Virus record (IMG/VR): IMGVR_UViG_3300031857_000638 | Coordinates: 1-35,952 of that record | DNA length: 35,952 nt | Reading direction: 5' to 3' (one strand) | Source of the DNA: a virus | Part shown: one piece after another, positions 25,688 through 33,620 of the stretch | How the letters are laid out: each line of letters starts with the position of its first letter | Numbering within the stretch: the stretch's first letter is position 1 | Made by a program: the position numbers and the translations under genes | Notes under the pieces: generated by a model | What the model was told of the DNA's origin: nothing | Seen by the model: the letters and a program-made list of their open reading frames with translations, nothing else | Database searches by the model: none

Positions 25688-28588
25688 TTAACCATATAAT
25701 TCTTTGTATGCCAACTCTACTGCTGTTTCTAAACTTTCAACTTCACGGATTGAATCTTTATAATCACGTAATGCAGTTACGGCTTGAACAGATTCGCCAC
25801 CGTATGTAGAAACAGCTTCTTTCCATTTAATTTTGTTTTGCCTTCTATTATTAACTGCGACATCCAATTCTCCCCTTAAATCATTATATTGTTCTAAAAC
25901 CTCTGCCTTAGGAGGTTTAGATTCGGCACTATCTGAGTATGGTAGAGAAATTCTTTTATCGCTATAGATTTCTGTAGTGGCGCTTTTTATTGAGGATCTA
26001 TCAACTGTATTTACTGCAGCAGTTGGCATTTTAGTCGCTGCAGGACCATTTGAAGATATAGATTTAGACGCACTTTGTAAACTTGCTAACTCGTCTGATG
26101 GTACATTTGATACTGTAGCATTTACTAAACCATTAGTTGATGCATCCACAGATTGTGTTATCTGAGACGGATTAACAGTGGTAGGCGAAGTAAAATAAGA
26201 TGAACTAACGTTATTGCTAATTGCATTGTCGCCGCCGTACAATCCACCAACTGCGTTGCCACCATTTTGACTATTTTTACTATTCAACGCTGATAAATTT
26301 TGAGGCTTGCCAGCGGTTAATTTAGTATAACTGCCTTTGATAGCATTAAACACAGCAGAGGCTGCACCTACAACTGCAGCTCCAATCGCAGCTCCTGTTG
26401 ATATAACAGAAGAAACCATTGAACCAACTGGGCTAAGTAATTTTTCAGCCATATTTGCCGCATAGTTCCCTGAAGATATTGTAGATGCGATTGCTCCATT
26501 ATTACTTTGAGCTGATGGTGTAGTATTAGAACCGGATGCACCATTTACATATGATTTTACTGGTCCTATTCCATACGATGATGTACTATTAACTAACCCT
26601 GTTATTTGAGTTGGGCTTTCATTCCCTTGAATAATACCGTTACTCTTTAATTGATTGTAACTGCTATTCATTAAATTTACTTGCGTAGAAGTTTGTGCAG
26701 TGCTACTTTTGTTATAATCATTTATATTGTTAATACCGTCTTTACCTGTGAGCAAATTAGGTGGTATAGATTGATCTAATGATTTATTATTTTGAATTAA
26801 ATTATTTGCAACGGTGCTTGCACCTGGTTTAAGGACTCCAGCTTCTTCAAGTTGATTTGGTGAATGTCCTAGTTTTCCTAAAACAGCAGTTTTACTTCCG
26901 TTGTTAGTTACGATTCCTCCTCCTGCTAAAGCTGCTGAGCCTTTAACTGGATCAGTGCCGGCAGAAACGGCTGCTTGGGACACCGCAGCAGATGTTGTAT
27001 TTTTATCAAAGTTACCTTTCGCAGATTTAGAGCTAGGAACCGTTGATGCAACCGCAGGAGTAGTCACTTTAACAGGAACATTTGCAGTTGCAGCGTTTGT
27101 ATTTTGAACTGCAGGTGACGGAGGTGAGGGGAAATTGCCGGCTGCACTATCATCGATTTTAACATCAACTCCTTTATTCGCATCAGTCCAAGGTGTATGA
27201 GCAGGAACACGTGAATTTATGCTAGGCAATTTAGCAGGGGCAGGAACCCATCCTTGTGTTTCGTCAAAAAATGTATCAGTGTGTTGTACTACTGGTATAG
27301 GTTTAATCTCAGCAGGAACTGTTGGCGAACTACCTGTATTCAGATTAATTTTACTTCCGTTAATATAAGTTACTGCATCGCTTTTAAATGATGAAGTGCT
27401 TTTTGATAAAAAACTCATTGCTTCATCAACCTTTACAGTATGATTTTTTAAAGTTTGTTGACTAAAATTTTCACCAACTCGTAGATTTGTATTTTTATCA
27501 CTATTAATATTCAGTTCTTCTGCAAAAATATTAAATTTTTTCTTAGCATTAATATTAATATTATTATCCGCGTGTAAATTTAAATCACCTTTGGTTCTTA
27601 CATTTATACTATTAGTAGCATAGATATCTACTGTACCTTCTTTACCTAATTCAATATAGCTTTGACCATTGCTATGTATTATAAAAAGAGTTTGACCATC
27701 GTCACTCATTGTGATTTGATGTCCAGATGCGCTACGTAATCTAATTAAATTGTTTTGTCCAAAAAAATCACCATCATCTAAAACGAACGTGTGTCCACCT
27801 CTGCGACCTATTAATTTAGCCTGCTCAGCAGTCCCTGAGTCTACGTTTTTTCCTAACTCCCCTTCACTACCTCCGGTAATACCTTTATAAATTGGTCTAC
27901 CTGGAGTGGATATACCAAAAACTTGAGATGGACTTTCTCTAGTAGAACTACTTGTAATCGTTCCTCGTACAGAATCTCTAAGTAGCCCTTGTTGCCAAAG
28001 TTGCGCAGCAACTATTTTGTGAACTGGTTTAGCCTGATCATAAAAAGTTGGAGTATTGTAAAGTTGATTATTCTGCACATTCATTTCAACTGTAGGTAGA
28101 TTTGAAGATCCACCAAACTTTTCTGCCTCAGCTTCTTCCATTATTACATCATTAGTAGATCCAATTGCAGGAACCATATGTGTTATTCCTGGTTGCGGAA
28201 TGCATCCTATGTAATAACCAAAATCCTTTTTACCATACAAAAACAAACATACGACTTCTGAACCTATATCTGGCGATGTTGCCCAAAATCCATAACTAGT
28301 AGGATTTTCTAAAAACGTACCATAAGAAGAATCACTTGCAGTGTTAGGAGCATAATCACCCGGTAAAAATCCATAAAAGGGAGATAGATAACTTACAACT
28401 ACCCAAGAACTTGAATCATTAGGATCGGTAGCACCAAAATCTGCAATATAAACTTTAATTCTTCCAGTACGGATGCTATCAACATTTTGTTTAACTATTC
28501 CTTTTACTGCGAAAGGATATGAAATTGATCCTCCCGGATTTAATTTATATTGTTCCGTAGTACCAGAAGTTTTTATAATATTATCCAT
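25688..28588 (-). CDS. 5: Baseplate hub/spike protein gp5-like, no lysozyme domain seen
   Basis: A 966-residue gp5/VgrG-type spike. Residues about 22-150 form the OB-fold (GRIKVYIADFGATDPNDSSS; then GSEVVCLFLYGKKDFGYYIG). Residues about 262-420 are the triple-stranded beta-helix, seen as short alternating repeats (INVRTKGDLNLHADNNININ). No T4-lysozyme-like domain separates the two, unlike T4 gp5. A PAHTPW motif (462-467) precedes a long Ala/Ser/Asn-rich tail, in which a LGHSPNQLEEAGVLKPGAS motif (about 573-591), TGKDG and QVNLM look like a domain I recall from other phage spike proteins. Residues 724-750 form an uncharged Gly/Ala-rich hydrophobic segment, and the C-terminus is a charged helix (EVESLETAVELAYKEL). 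The ribosome binding site is AAAGG. It should form the membrane-piercing spike. Confidence 0.9.
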   Translation of the reverse strand: MDNIIKTSGTTEQYKLNPGGSISYPFAVKGIVKQNVDSIRTGRIKVYIADFGATDPNDSSSWVVVSYLSPFYGFLPGDYAPNTASDSSYGTFLENPTSYGFWATSPDIGSEVVCLFLYGKKDFGYYIGCIPQPGITHMVPAIGSTNDVIMEEAEAEKFGGSSNLPTVEMNVQNNQLYNTPTFYDQAKPVHKIVAAQLWQQGLLRDSVRGTITSSSTRESPSQVFGISTPGRPIYKGITGGSEGELGKNVDSGTAEQAKLIGRRGGHTFVLDDGDFFGQNNLIRLRSASGHQITMSDDGQTLFIIHSNGQSYIELGKEGTVDIYATNSINVRTKGDLNLHADNNININAKKKFNIFAEELNINSDKNTNLRVGENFSQQTLKNHTVKVDEAMSFLSKSTSSFKSDAVTYINGSKINLNTGSSPTVPAEIKPIPVVQHTDTFFDETQGWVPAPAKLPSINSRVPAHTPWTDANKGVDVKIDDSAAGNFPSPPSPAVQNTNAATANVPVKVTTPAVASTVPSSKSAKGNFDKNTTSAAVSQAAVSAGTDPVKGSAALAGGGIVTNNGSKTAVLGKLGHSPNQLEEAGVLKPGASTVANNLIQNNKSLDQSIPPNLLTGKDGINNINDYNKSSTAQTSTQVNLMNSSYNQLKSNGIIQGNESPTQITGLVNSTSSYGIGPVKSYVNGASGSNTTPSAQSNNGAIASTISSGNYAANMAEKLLSPVGSMVSSVISTGAAIGAAVVGAASAVFNAIKGSYTKLTAGKPQNLSALNSKNSQNGGNAVGGLYGGDNAISNNVSSSYFTSPTTVNPSQITQSVDASTNGLVNATVSNVPSDELASLQSASKSISSNGPAATKMPTAAVNTVDRSSIKSATTEIYSDKRISLPYSDSAESKPPKAEVLEQYNDLRGELDVAVNNRRQNKIKWKEAVSTYGGESVQAVTALRDYKDSIREVESLETAVELAYKELYG

Positions 28589-28597
28589 TTTGTACCT

Positions 28598-30973
28598 TTA
28601 AACTGCTCTTCCCTCTTGATTTACACGTATAAAATCACTTACTAAATTACTTGATTGTAATGAGTCATCATCGACTACACTTGAATTAAATGCTCGTTGT
28701 TGATTAAAGGCAACCCCAACATTTGATCCAACTGTTGATTCAGCAGGGGTCGCATCGTCAGTCACCAATCTATTGGTTATTGATTGCTCAGTTGGTTGCC
28801 AATATGTATCTGGCGTGGTTTGTTGTGATTGTGATGATGAATTGACTGGGAATTCTTGATTCCCAAAACCATATGTATTAGTTCCTAACTGTTCTGCTTG
28901 ATTTGTAGTTGTTTCTCTGCCTTCTGCAGTTACCGATGTGGTTTTACGAACTGTTGGATCTGTCCACAACACAAGATCCAAATCTTGTGTAAATCTTCCT
29001 TTAGTTAATGAACTAGTTACAGATAAAACCATATAAACTAAACCTGAAACATTTTGTTTACCTTGTTCCATTAATGCATTTTGAGGTTGCGAGCCATTAT
29101 CATAAAAAGTAATATTTTTATTAATGGTTAATAAACCAGTGCTAATGTTATAATCTAATCCTTCGTAGAAGTTTATTTCAATAAAAATTTGCCCTCCTAA
29201 AGGATTTATTTGTAAATTATCAGTGTAAGCGGCTTCTCTAGGTGTGCTTGCATTTTTAGCAGTTCCTATACTTGTCATTAGATAATCAGGATCACCCATT
29301 ATTTGTAATTTAGCTTTAATTTGATCACCCGGGCTGTACAAATTTGTTTTTATAGAACCAATAGGAATACCGCCTTTGCTTGCATTTAATTCCGACCCAA
29401 TGTTTTTACTTCCAGGAACAATAGGGGTGTTGCCTAATCCGTCATTTGGTTTTTCTTTCTGATCGTCGGATCCTCCGGGTAAAAAATATAATGCATTATA
29501 ACTTGTTTCAAAATTTAAAACCTCTGTATTCTGTCCTGTAAAATAATAATTATATACTTTATATGGTCCATAATAATCTGACCTACTTTCAGGTTCTATA
29601 AAAACTGATTTTACATAAGGTATTTTATAAGGAGCTACATAATAAGTTATGTCAAATACATAATCATTTCTTAACGAATCATAACCTTTAGGTTTTACTA
29701 CAGGATTAATTGAATACCAATCTAAAATTTTTGATCCTTTATTTCCACTTGCAGGCTTATCTTCTAAAATTCCATCCTCTGTATAAACAGTATCAAGTGC
29801 CTTTGTTATATACTCACTTTGTAAAATAACATTGTCAATAAATTTAGTTAATGTCATTCCCCCTGCTATCGCCAATGTTCTTGTATTAGGATTATAAGTT
29901 AAGTTTTTTCTACTATCTTTAGCACTTATTTGACCGCTAGTGGTAGGGGAACCCATTTCTGCTTTGACTTTATCATATCGTTCCTGTGATGTAAGTTTTG
30001 CATACTTAATTGCATCATCAATTTCAATATGATATGAGTTGGTATATTTGGCTTTACCATTATTATAAAGTTGTTGTTCTCTCTCATTCATTATTTGAAC
30101 AATACCTCTTGCATTTGGATTGTCAGCGTCAATTTCATTACCAACCAAAACTTCACCCACTGTTGTACCCGATACTTGTCTATCTTCTGGAATTTGATTT
30201 CTTTTAACACCATATGCTTCTTGCACAGATAATGGTGTAGCCTTAATAGTATAAACTGTGCTTTTTCCATCAAGCCTAAATGAAAAATCAGTTATTGAAA
30301 GAGGAAAGAAACTAGCATTACTACCTACCTTCGTTCCTGTTTGACCTGATCCGGTACCTGAATACAACCCGCTTTCTCTACCTGGAATTATTTCTTTAAT
30401 TGCGTTTCCTGCATCATCGTACCCTAAAAAACTTATTGAAAGAACATAAAATTGTTTTATTGAATCTTTATTGTCTTGTATACCAGGTAATCCGCTGTTC
30501 AACGCTGCTTCTAATGCTCTTTGTTTAAGAACACTTGTAAAACTGAAGCCCATAGGCTCATAAATTTTAAATTCAAAATTTATTGAATTAGTCGCTGATT
30601 CAGTTGCCTTTGTATTACAAAAAGTCTTAAAGGTCAAATCATCAATAAAGTACTCAGCGTTTTCATTAATTCTAGGAGCATCGCTTTGAGAAGGAGTGCC
30701 ACCTGATTCAGCAACCGTAAAAAATCCTTCGTTTGTTCCTATGTATGTCATACCAGATTCTATGAATCTAATATATGCTTCAGCAGTGACCATGTACAGA
30801 ATAAGTTTATAAGTAAAACTAGCATATTCGTTAAGAGGATTTTTTGGTCTACCGCCATATAAAGCAACTAGGTAACCATCATTTTCTTCTCCTGTTACTT
30901 CAATAGGTCTTGAACCTACCGTTTCACCTGCGGGAATAAAGCCATCATCTTGTGCCTGATTTTGATCTGCCAT
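28598..30973 (-). CDS. Baseplate structural protein, possible hub (791 aa)
   Basis: A 791-residue protein between gp53 and the gp5 spike. The N-terminal region (GYLVALYGGRPKNPLNEYAS, then FTYKLILYMVTAEAYIRFIE) and segment NFEFKIYEPMGFSFTSVLKQ (about 128-150) followed by YVLSISFLGYDDAGN recall virion proteins that I know as unassigned structural proteins in marine T4-like phages. The middle contains YKIPYVKSVFIEPESRSDYY and GQNTEVLNFETSYNALYFLP; the last ~150 residues are Gln/Ser/Thr-rich and probably flexible. It may do the job of T4 gp27, the hub that binds the spike, because it immediately precedes gp5 and gp27 is otherwise missing here. That is inference from location. It starts just after gp53 with one intervening base and has no strong ribosome binding site. 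Confidence 0.82.
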   Translation of the reverse strand: MADQNQAQDDGFIPAGETVGSRPIEVTGEENDGYLVALYGGRPKNPLNEYASFTYKLILYMVTAEAYIRFIESGMTYIGTNEGFFTVAESGGTPSQSDAPRINENAEYFIDDLTFKTFCNTKATESATNSINFEFKIYEPMGFSFTSVLKQRALEAALNSGLPGIQDNKDSIKQFYVLSISFLGYDDAGNAIKEIIPGRESGLYSGTGSGQTGTKVGSNASFFPLSITDFSFRLDGKSTVYTIKATPLSVQEAYGVKRNQIPEDRQVSGTTVGEVLVGNEIDADNPNARGIVQIMNEREQQLYNNGKAKYTNSYHIEIDDAIKYAKLTSQERYDKVKAEMGSPTTSGQISAKDSRKNLTYNPNTRTLAIAGGMTLTKFIDNVILQSEYITKALDTVYTEDGILEDKPASGNKGSKILDWYSINPVVKPKGYDSLRNDYVFDITYYVAPYKIPYVKSVFIEPESRSDYYGPYKVYNYYFTGQNTEVLNFETSYNALYFLPGGSDDQKEKPNDGLGNTPIVPGSKNIGSELNASKGGIPIGSIKTNLYSPGDQIKAKLQIMGDPDYLMTSIGTAKNASTPREAAYTDNLQINPLGGQIFIEINFYEGLDYNISTGLLTINKNITFYDNGSQPQNALMEQGKQNVSGLVYMVLSVTSSLTKGRFTQDLDLVLWTDPTVRKTTSVTAEGRETTTNQAEQLGTNTYGFGNQEFPVNSSSQSQQTTPDTYWQPTEQSITNRLVTDDATPAESTVGSNVGVAFNQQRAFNSSVVDDDSLQSSNLVSDFIRVNQEGRAV

Positions 30974-30974
30974 A

Positions 30975-31274
30975 TTATATGCCGTATGCTGCTGTTAGTG
31001 TTTCTTGTTGAGGTAAGTAAATTCCTACCCCTGTGATAAAATCGAAAAGAGGGTCTTTTAATCTGTTTGGATTACGTTGTGCAAACACCCACCATAACGA
31101 TGGGTTTCCGTACAAGTCATAAGCTAATAAATCAGGTCGCAAATTATATGTTGGTGTAATTTCCCAATATACATCATCTGCTTTTTTTGGTAGTGGTCTA
31201 TCTACCATAATGTCTAAAAATTGATTGTTAACAATGTCTGTTGCATAATAAGGACTAGTTGTTGGATATAGCAT
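30975..31274 (-). CDS. 53: Baseplate wedge protein gp53
   Basis: A 99-residue protein matching the conserved core of gp53, the wedge subunit that in T4 helps join adjacent wedges. The diagnostic stretch is YNLRPDLLAYDLYGNPSLWW, then VFAQRNPNRLKDPLFDF and GVGIYLP. I chose ATG at 31272-31274: the stop of the upstream gene overlaps it (TAATG), and GGAGG lies 9 bases upstream. A TTG two codons further upstream would sit only 4 bases from GGAGG and is not preferred. It is shorter than T4 gp53 (196 aa), lacking the C-terminal extension. Its place before the putative hub and gp5 parallels the T4 53-5 order. Confidence 0.9.
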   Translation of the reverse strand: MLYPTTSPYYATDIVNNQFLDIMVDRPLPKKADDVYWEITPTYNLRPDLLAYDLYGNPSLWWVFAQRNPNRLKDPLFDFITGVGIYLPQQETLTAAYGI

Positions 31275-32554
31275 TACCAAATTCCTCCAATATCTGATTT
31301 TCCAGTTCCAACTAATAATCTTCCTGTAGCATATTCTTTAAGACTAAATGCATTTGCCATAGCAAATCTAGAAATAATAGGAATACAACCTATTTGAATT
31401 TGAATTTTAGTAGGTACGTAGGTTGGATTTGAAACTTCTGCAATATTAAATTCAGGTCGGGTTGATCTTGCACCGGGAGTTAAGCCTGCATTTTTCAATC
31501 TAAAAAAAGATGATAATAAAGTTCCGATAGATGAACCACCTAATATATTTTTTGGTGTATTAGTTTGTGATTCAATGTTTTGTCCTCCTGTGTTGCTTAT
31601 TACGCCCGCTTTAATGTAATCAACATCTGTAGGTAAAGTATAGCTAAATGAAGTTATTGCAACTGGATGATAGTTAAATTGATACTGACCAAATCCTGAC
31701 AGATAACATAAAGGTGGCGGAGTACCTCTAAGAGGATTACTATCAGCACCATAAAACATTTTAGTTACTGATTTGAAAAAGTGTATTACTGCTAGTAAAT
31801 AGTTTGCTTCATGTGTATCTTGTGCAGTGAAATCACCAGTAATATTAATATCTCCTACATTGCTATTTTTGTATTGATATATCCTATAATTAGTATGAGC
31901 CAAGTCTGTTGGTTCATAGTTTGCATTATATGATACTGATACCTGAGGAACATAGGGAAATATAACTCCTTGCGTTGTGAACAATGGATTTAATATATGA
32001 TCGGCACTTTGTCTTGCTTCTGGGTCATTATATAAATAGGTAGATCCTGGGGCTAAACTAATTCTAAATCTCCAATCTTGCTGTGCCAAAAACTGCGCCT
32101 GTTGTCTTTGAACAGATTGTTCTTGTGTAGTGATTAAACCACCTAAATTTACGCCGCTTGCAGGATCTTCTAGATTACTTGGTTCAAAGTTCAGTGGTCT
32201 TTCAAACTCGTTGACTGGTTCGTCGGTTACTGTTCGTTGTGCTTGTGATTGGAAATCATATCCGCTGCTTTCATTATTAACTGGTTCATCACCGACTGTT
32301 CTTAAAGGAGCAGGTACGGGAAAGTTTGCAGCGGTCACTGATGTGCCAGATGGTGCAAAAAGTGTGGTATTAACATTTGTTGGAGTAGGGTTTTGAATTA
32401 AAAATCCAATTGGGGACGGACGGTAATACCCTGCTTCAGCACTGGATATTCCTGCTTGACTTAATAGTTGTTCCTGACTTAAATTGGGGCTGGATTGGCG
32501 TAATTCATTGTAAGCCTGTGCTTTTTCTGGGTCAAATCCATTTACAAATGCCAT
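31274..32554 (-). CDS. Tail/baseplate structural protein of marine T4-like phages (426 aa)
   Basis: The first gene of the leftward late block. Residues about 1-140 are low in order: a helical GFDPEKAQAYNELRQSSPNL, then a repeat-like stretch with two copies of RTV(G/T)DEPVN and many Gln, Asn and Pro. The folded part begins near DWRFRISLAPGSTYLYNDPE, continues with GVIFPYVPQVSVSYNANYEP and HTNYRIYQYKNSNVGDINIT, then FTAQDTHEANYLLAVIHFFK. This is a conserved signature of marine T4-like structural proteins. Counterparts of T4 gp48/gp54 (tube cap) are not otherwise present here, so it could belong there, but I cannot show it. An AGGAAA ribosome binding site and a late promoter precede it. Function is not established. 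Confidence 0.82.
   Translation of the reverse strand: MAFVNGFDPEKAQAYNELRQSSPNLSQEQLLSQAGISSAEAGYYRPSPIGFLIQNPTPTNVNTTLFAPSGTSVTAANFPVPAPLRTVGDEPVNNESSGYDFQSQAQRTVTDEPVNEFERPLNFEPSNLEDPASGVNLGGLITTQEQSVQRQQAQFLAQQDWRFRISLAPGSTYLYNDPEARQSADHILNPLFTTQGVIFPYVPQVSVSYNANYEPTDLAHTNYRIYQYKNSNVGDINITGDFTAQDTHEANYLLAVIHFFKSVTKMFYGADSNPLRGTPPPLCYLSGFGQYQFNYHPVAITSFSYTLPTDVDYIKAGVISNTGGQNIESQTNTPKNILGGSSIGTLLSSFFRLKNAGLTPGARSTRPEFNIAEVSNPTYVPTKIQIQIGCIPIISRFAMANAFSLKEYATGRLLVGTGKSDIGGIW
32211..32302 (-). repeat. Short imperfect repeat within the 426-aa gene (RTVxDEPVN twice)
   Basis: Two copies of a 9-residue motif, RTVGDEPVN and RTVTDEPVN, are separated by 13 residues in the disordered N-terminal part of the protein. 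The DNA copies (about 32276-32302 and 32210-32236) differ at several wobble positions, so the peptide rather than the DNA is what is kept. A binding-motif function is a guess. Confidence 0.6.
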
Positions 32555-32575
32555 AGTTGTTTCCTGTTATTTACA

Positions 32576-32583
32576 TATTTATC
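32576..32583 (-). promoter_or_regulatory. T4-type late promoter (GATAAATA) for the leftward structural block
   Basis: The minus strand reads GATAAATA 21 bases before the ATG of the 426-aa gene. It fits the gp55-dependent late element and leaves a leader of about 16 bases including AGGAAA. No late octamer was noticed in the short gaps before gp53, the 791-aa gene, gp5 or gp25, so this one probably drives all of them. Confidence 0.75.
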
Positions 32584-32634
32584 GCTAAATAATATGACGT
32601 TTTTTACCTTTTCTCTTAAAAAAACTTGCATTTC

Positions 32635-32662
32635 TATCACTTTTGATGTTACTATAGTGATA
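32635..32662. promoter_or_regulatory. Inverted repeat in the divergent control region
   Basis: TATCAC at 32635-32640 and GTGATA at 32657-32662 form 6-bp arms 16 bases apart, and ACTATAGT at 32651-32658 is itself an 8-bp palindrome. The repeat overlaps the possible sigma70-like promoter of gp55. It could be an operator or an RNA hairpin; nothing in the sequence decides this, and arms this short can occur by chance in AT-rich DNA. Confidence 0.3.
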
Positions 32663-32671
32663 ACTTATTAA
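32643..32671 (+). promoter_or_regulatory. Possible sigma70-like promoter of gene 55
   Basis: TTGATG (32643-32648), a 17-base spacer and TATTAA (32666-32671) each match four of six consensus positions. The start would fall near 32678, two bases before the gp55 ATG. A competing pair, TTGCAT (32626) with TACTAT (32650) at an 18-base spacing, would give a leader of about 18 bases. The choice between them is uncertain. Confidence 0.4.
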
Positions 32672-32679
32672 CCTAACTT

Positions 32680-33576
32680 ATGACAATAACACCTAAAAAA
32701 CCAGTAAATTACCTAAACAACAAAGATATTCTCAAAGAAATACATGCAAGCAAGAACACATACTGCACATATCTAGACAAAACTAGTGATCATAGATATG
32801 ATTTTATAGTAGATATGCCGCATGCTAGTATCGAAGAAAGCCTTAAGTATGCTGCAAAACCTAAAATTATAAAAGAAGCAAAAGAAACTAGAGCAACTAG
32901 ACTTAGCATAGAAACCGGTGAAACAGTAAATCCAAAAAAGATTCCTACTTCTGATTTAGTATTCAGGATAATGACTTGGGATCATATTCCTGTAGCCCCT
33001 AAACAACCTAGAAAAGTAGAAAAGAAAAAATCAGCAAAAGACATATTTGAATTTGAAGATACGATAGAAGATATTTTTGTTGATTTGGATGATCCTACAA
33101 CAAAAGATGAAGTAGACGATATGGTTCATGTTCGTGTCAACTTTCCTCCCTTCCAACATTTTCGCATGGACGAGAACAAAACCTTTCATTGTATAGGAAA
33201 GAGTCACTGGAGTGGTGATTTAAAAACGGGATCATTCAATAAAGATCATGGAAATATAACTGACAAGCTAGCCAGAATGTACATTATGTTATGTGAAAAA
33301 TATGCTATGAAATTTAACTGGCGTGGATACACATATAACGATGAAATGCGCAACAGTGCTATTTTACAGTTGACATATGTTGGATTACGATTTAACGAAG
33401 CCAAAAGTCAAAACCCGTTCGCATATTATACTGCAGCAATAACAAATAGTTTCTGCCGTGTATTAAACAGTGAAAAACGAAATCAAAATATACGTGACGA
33501 TATATTAGAAATAAATGGACTAAACCCAAGCTGGAGTCGTCAAAATAGTGAAGGCTTTTCAACATACGAAGAATAA
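32680..33576 (+). CDS. 55: Late-transcription sigma factor gp55 with long N-terminal extension
   Basis: A 298-residue homologue of T4 gp55, which directs host RNA polymerase to late promoters. The recognisable part is C-terminal: NITDKLARMYIMLCEKYAMK (192-211), FNWRGYTYNDEMRNSAILQL (212-231) and NPFAYYTAAITNSFCRVLNS (245-264), corresponding to sigma region 2-like sequence. The very start (KPVNYLNNKDILKEI, 7-21) also looks like gp55 of marine relatives. Between them lies a long insertion (about 40-185) with a basic linker (KQPRKVEKKKSAKD, 108-121), an acidic-hydrophobic stretch (IFEFEDTIEDIFVDLDD, 122-138) and a conserved-looking HVRVNFPPFQHFRM. T4 gp55 has only 185 residues. No Shine-Dalgarno sequence is visible. 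The GATAAATA promoters in the window are its likely targets. Confidence 0.88.
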   Translation: MTITPKKPVNYLNNKDILKEIHASKNTYCTYLDKTSDHRYDFIVDMPHASIEESLKYAAKPKIIKEAKETRATRLSIETGETVNPKKIPTSDLVFRIMTWDHIPVAPKQPRKVEKKKSAKDIFEFEDTIEDIFVDLDDPTTKDEVDDMVHVRVNFPPFQHFRMDENKTFHCIGKSHWSGDLKTGSFNKDHGNITDKLARMYIMLCEKYAMKFNWRGYTYNDEMRNSAILQLTYVGLRFNEAKSQNPFAYYTAAITNSFCRVLNSEKRNQNIRDDILEINGLNPSWSRQNSEGFSTYEE

Positions 33577-33585
33577 CCATATGTA

Positions 33586-33614
33586 TTGAAAAGACTTACA
33601 TAAATTGCTATACT
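33586..33614 (+). promoter_or_regulatory. Sigma70-like promoter of gene 47, predicted leaderless
   Basis: TTGAAA (33586-33591), a 17-base spacer and TATACT (33609-33614) form a near-consensus sigma70 promoter. Standard spacing puts the transcript start at 33621, the A of the gp47 ATG, and the gene has no Shine-Dalgarno sequence, so the mRNA would be leaderless. Confidence 0.65.
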
Positions 33615-33620
33615 TAACCT

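Noticed and set aside
26901-27107. 68-aa plus-strand frame inside the gp5 gene
   Set aside because: It mirrors the Ala/Ser/Thr-rich tail of gp5, with an odd hydrophobic composition and no start signal.
30010-30273. Overlapping short frames on both strands inside the 791-aa gene
   Set aside because: They are shadows in other frames of a well-supported structural gene, without independent signals.
31278-31280. TTG as the start of gp53
   Set aside because: It is only 4 bases from GGAGG, whereas the ATG at 31274 has ideal spacing and a TAATG junction with the upstream stop.
33392-33580. 62-aa minus-strand frame opposite the end of gene 55
   Set aside because: It faces the most conserved part of gp55; no promoter, ribosome binding site or recognisable sequence.
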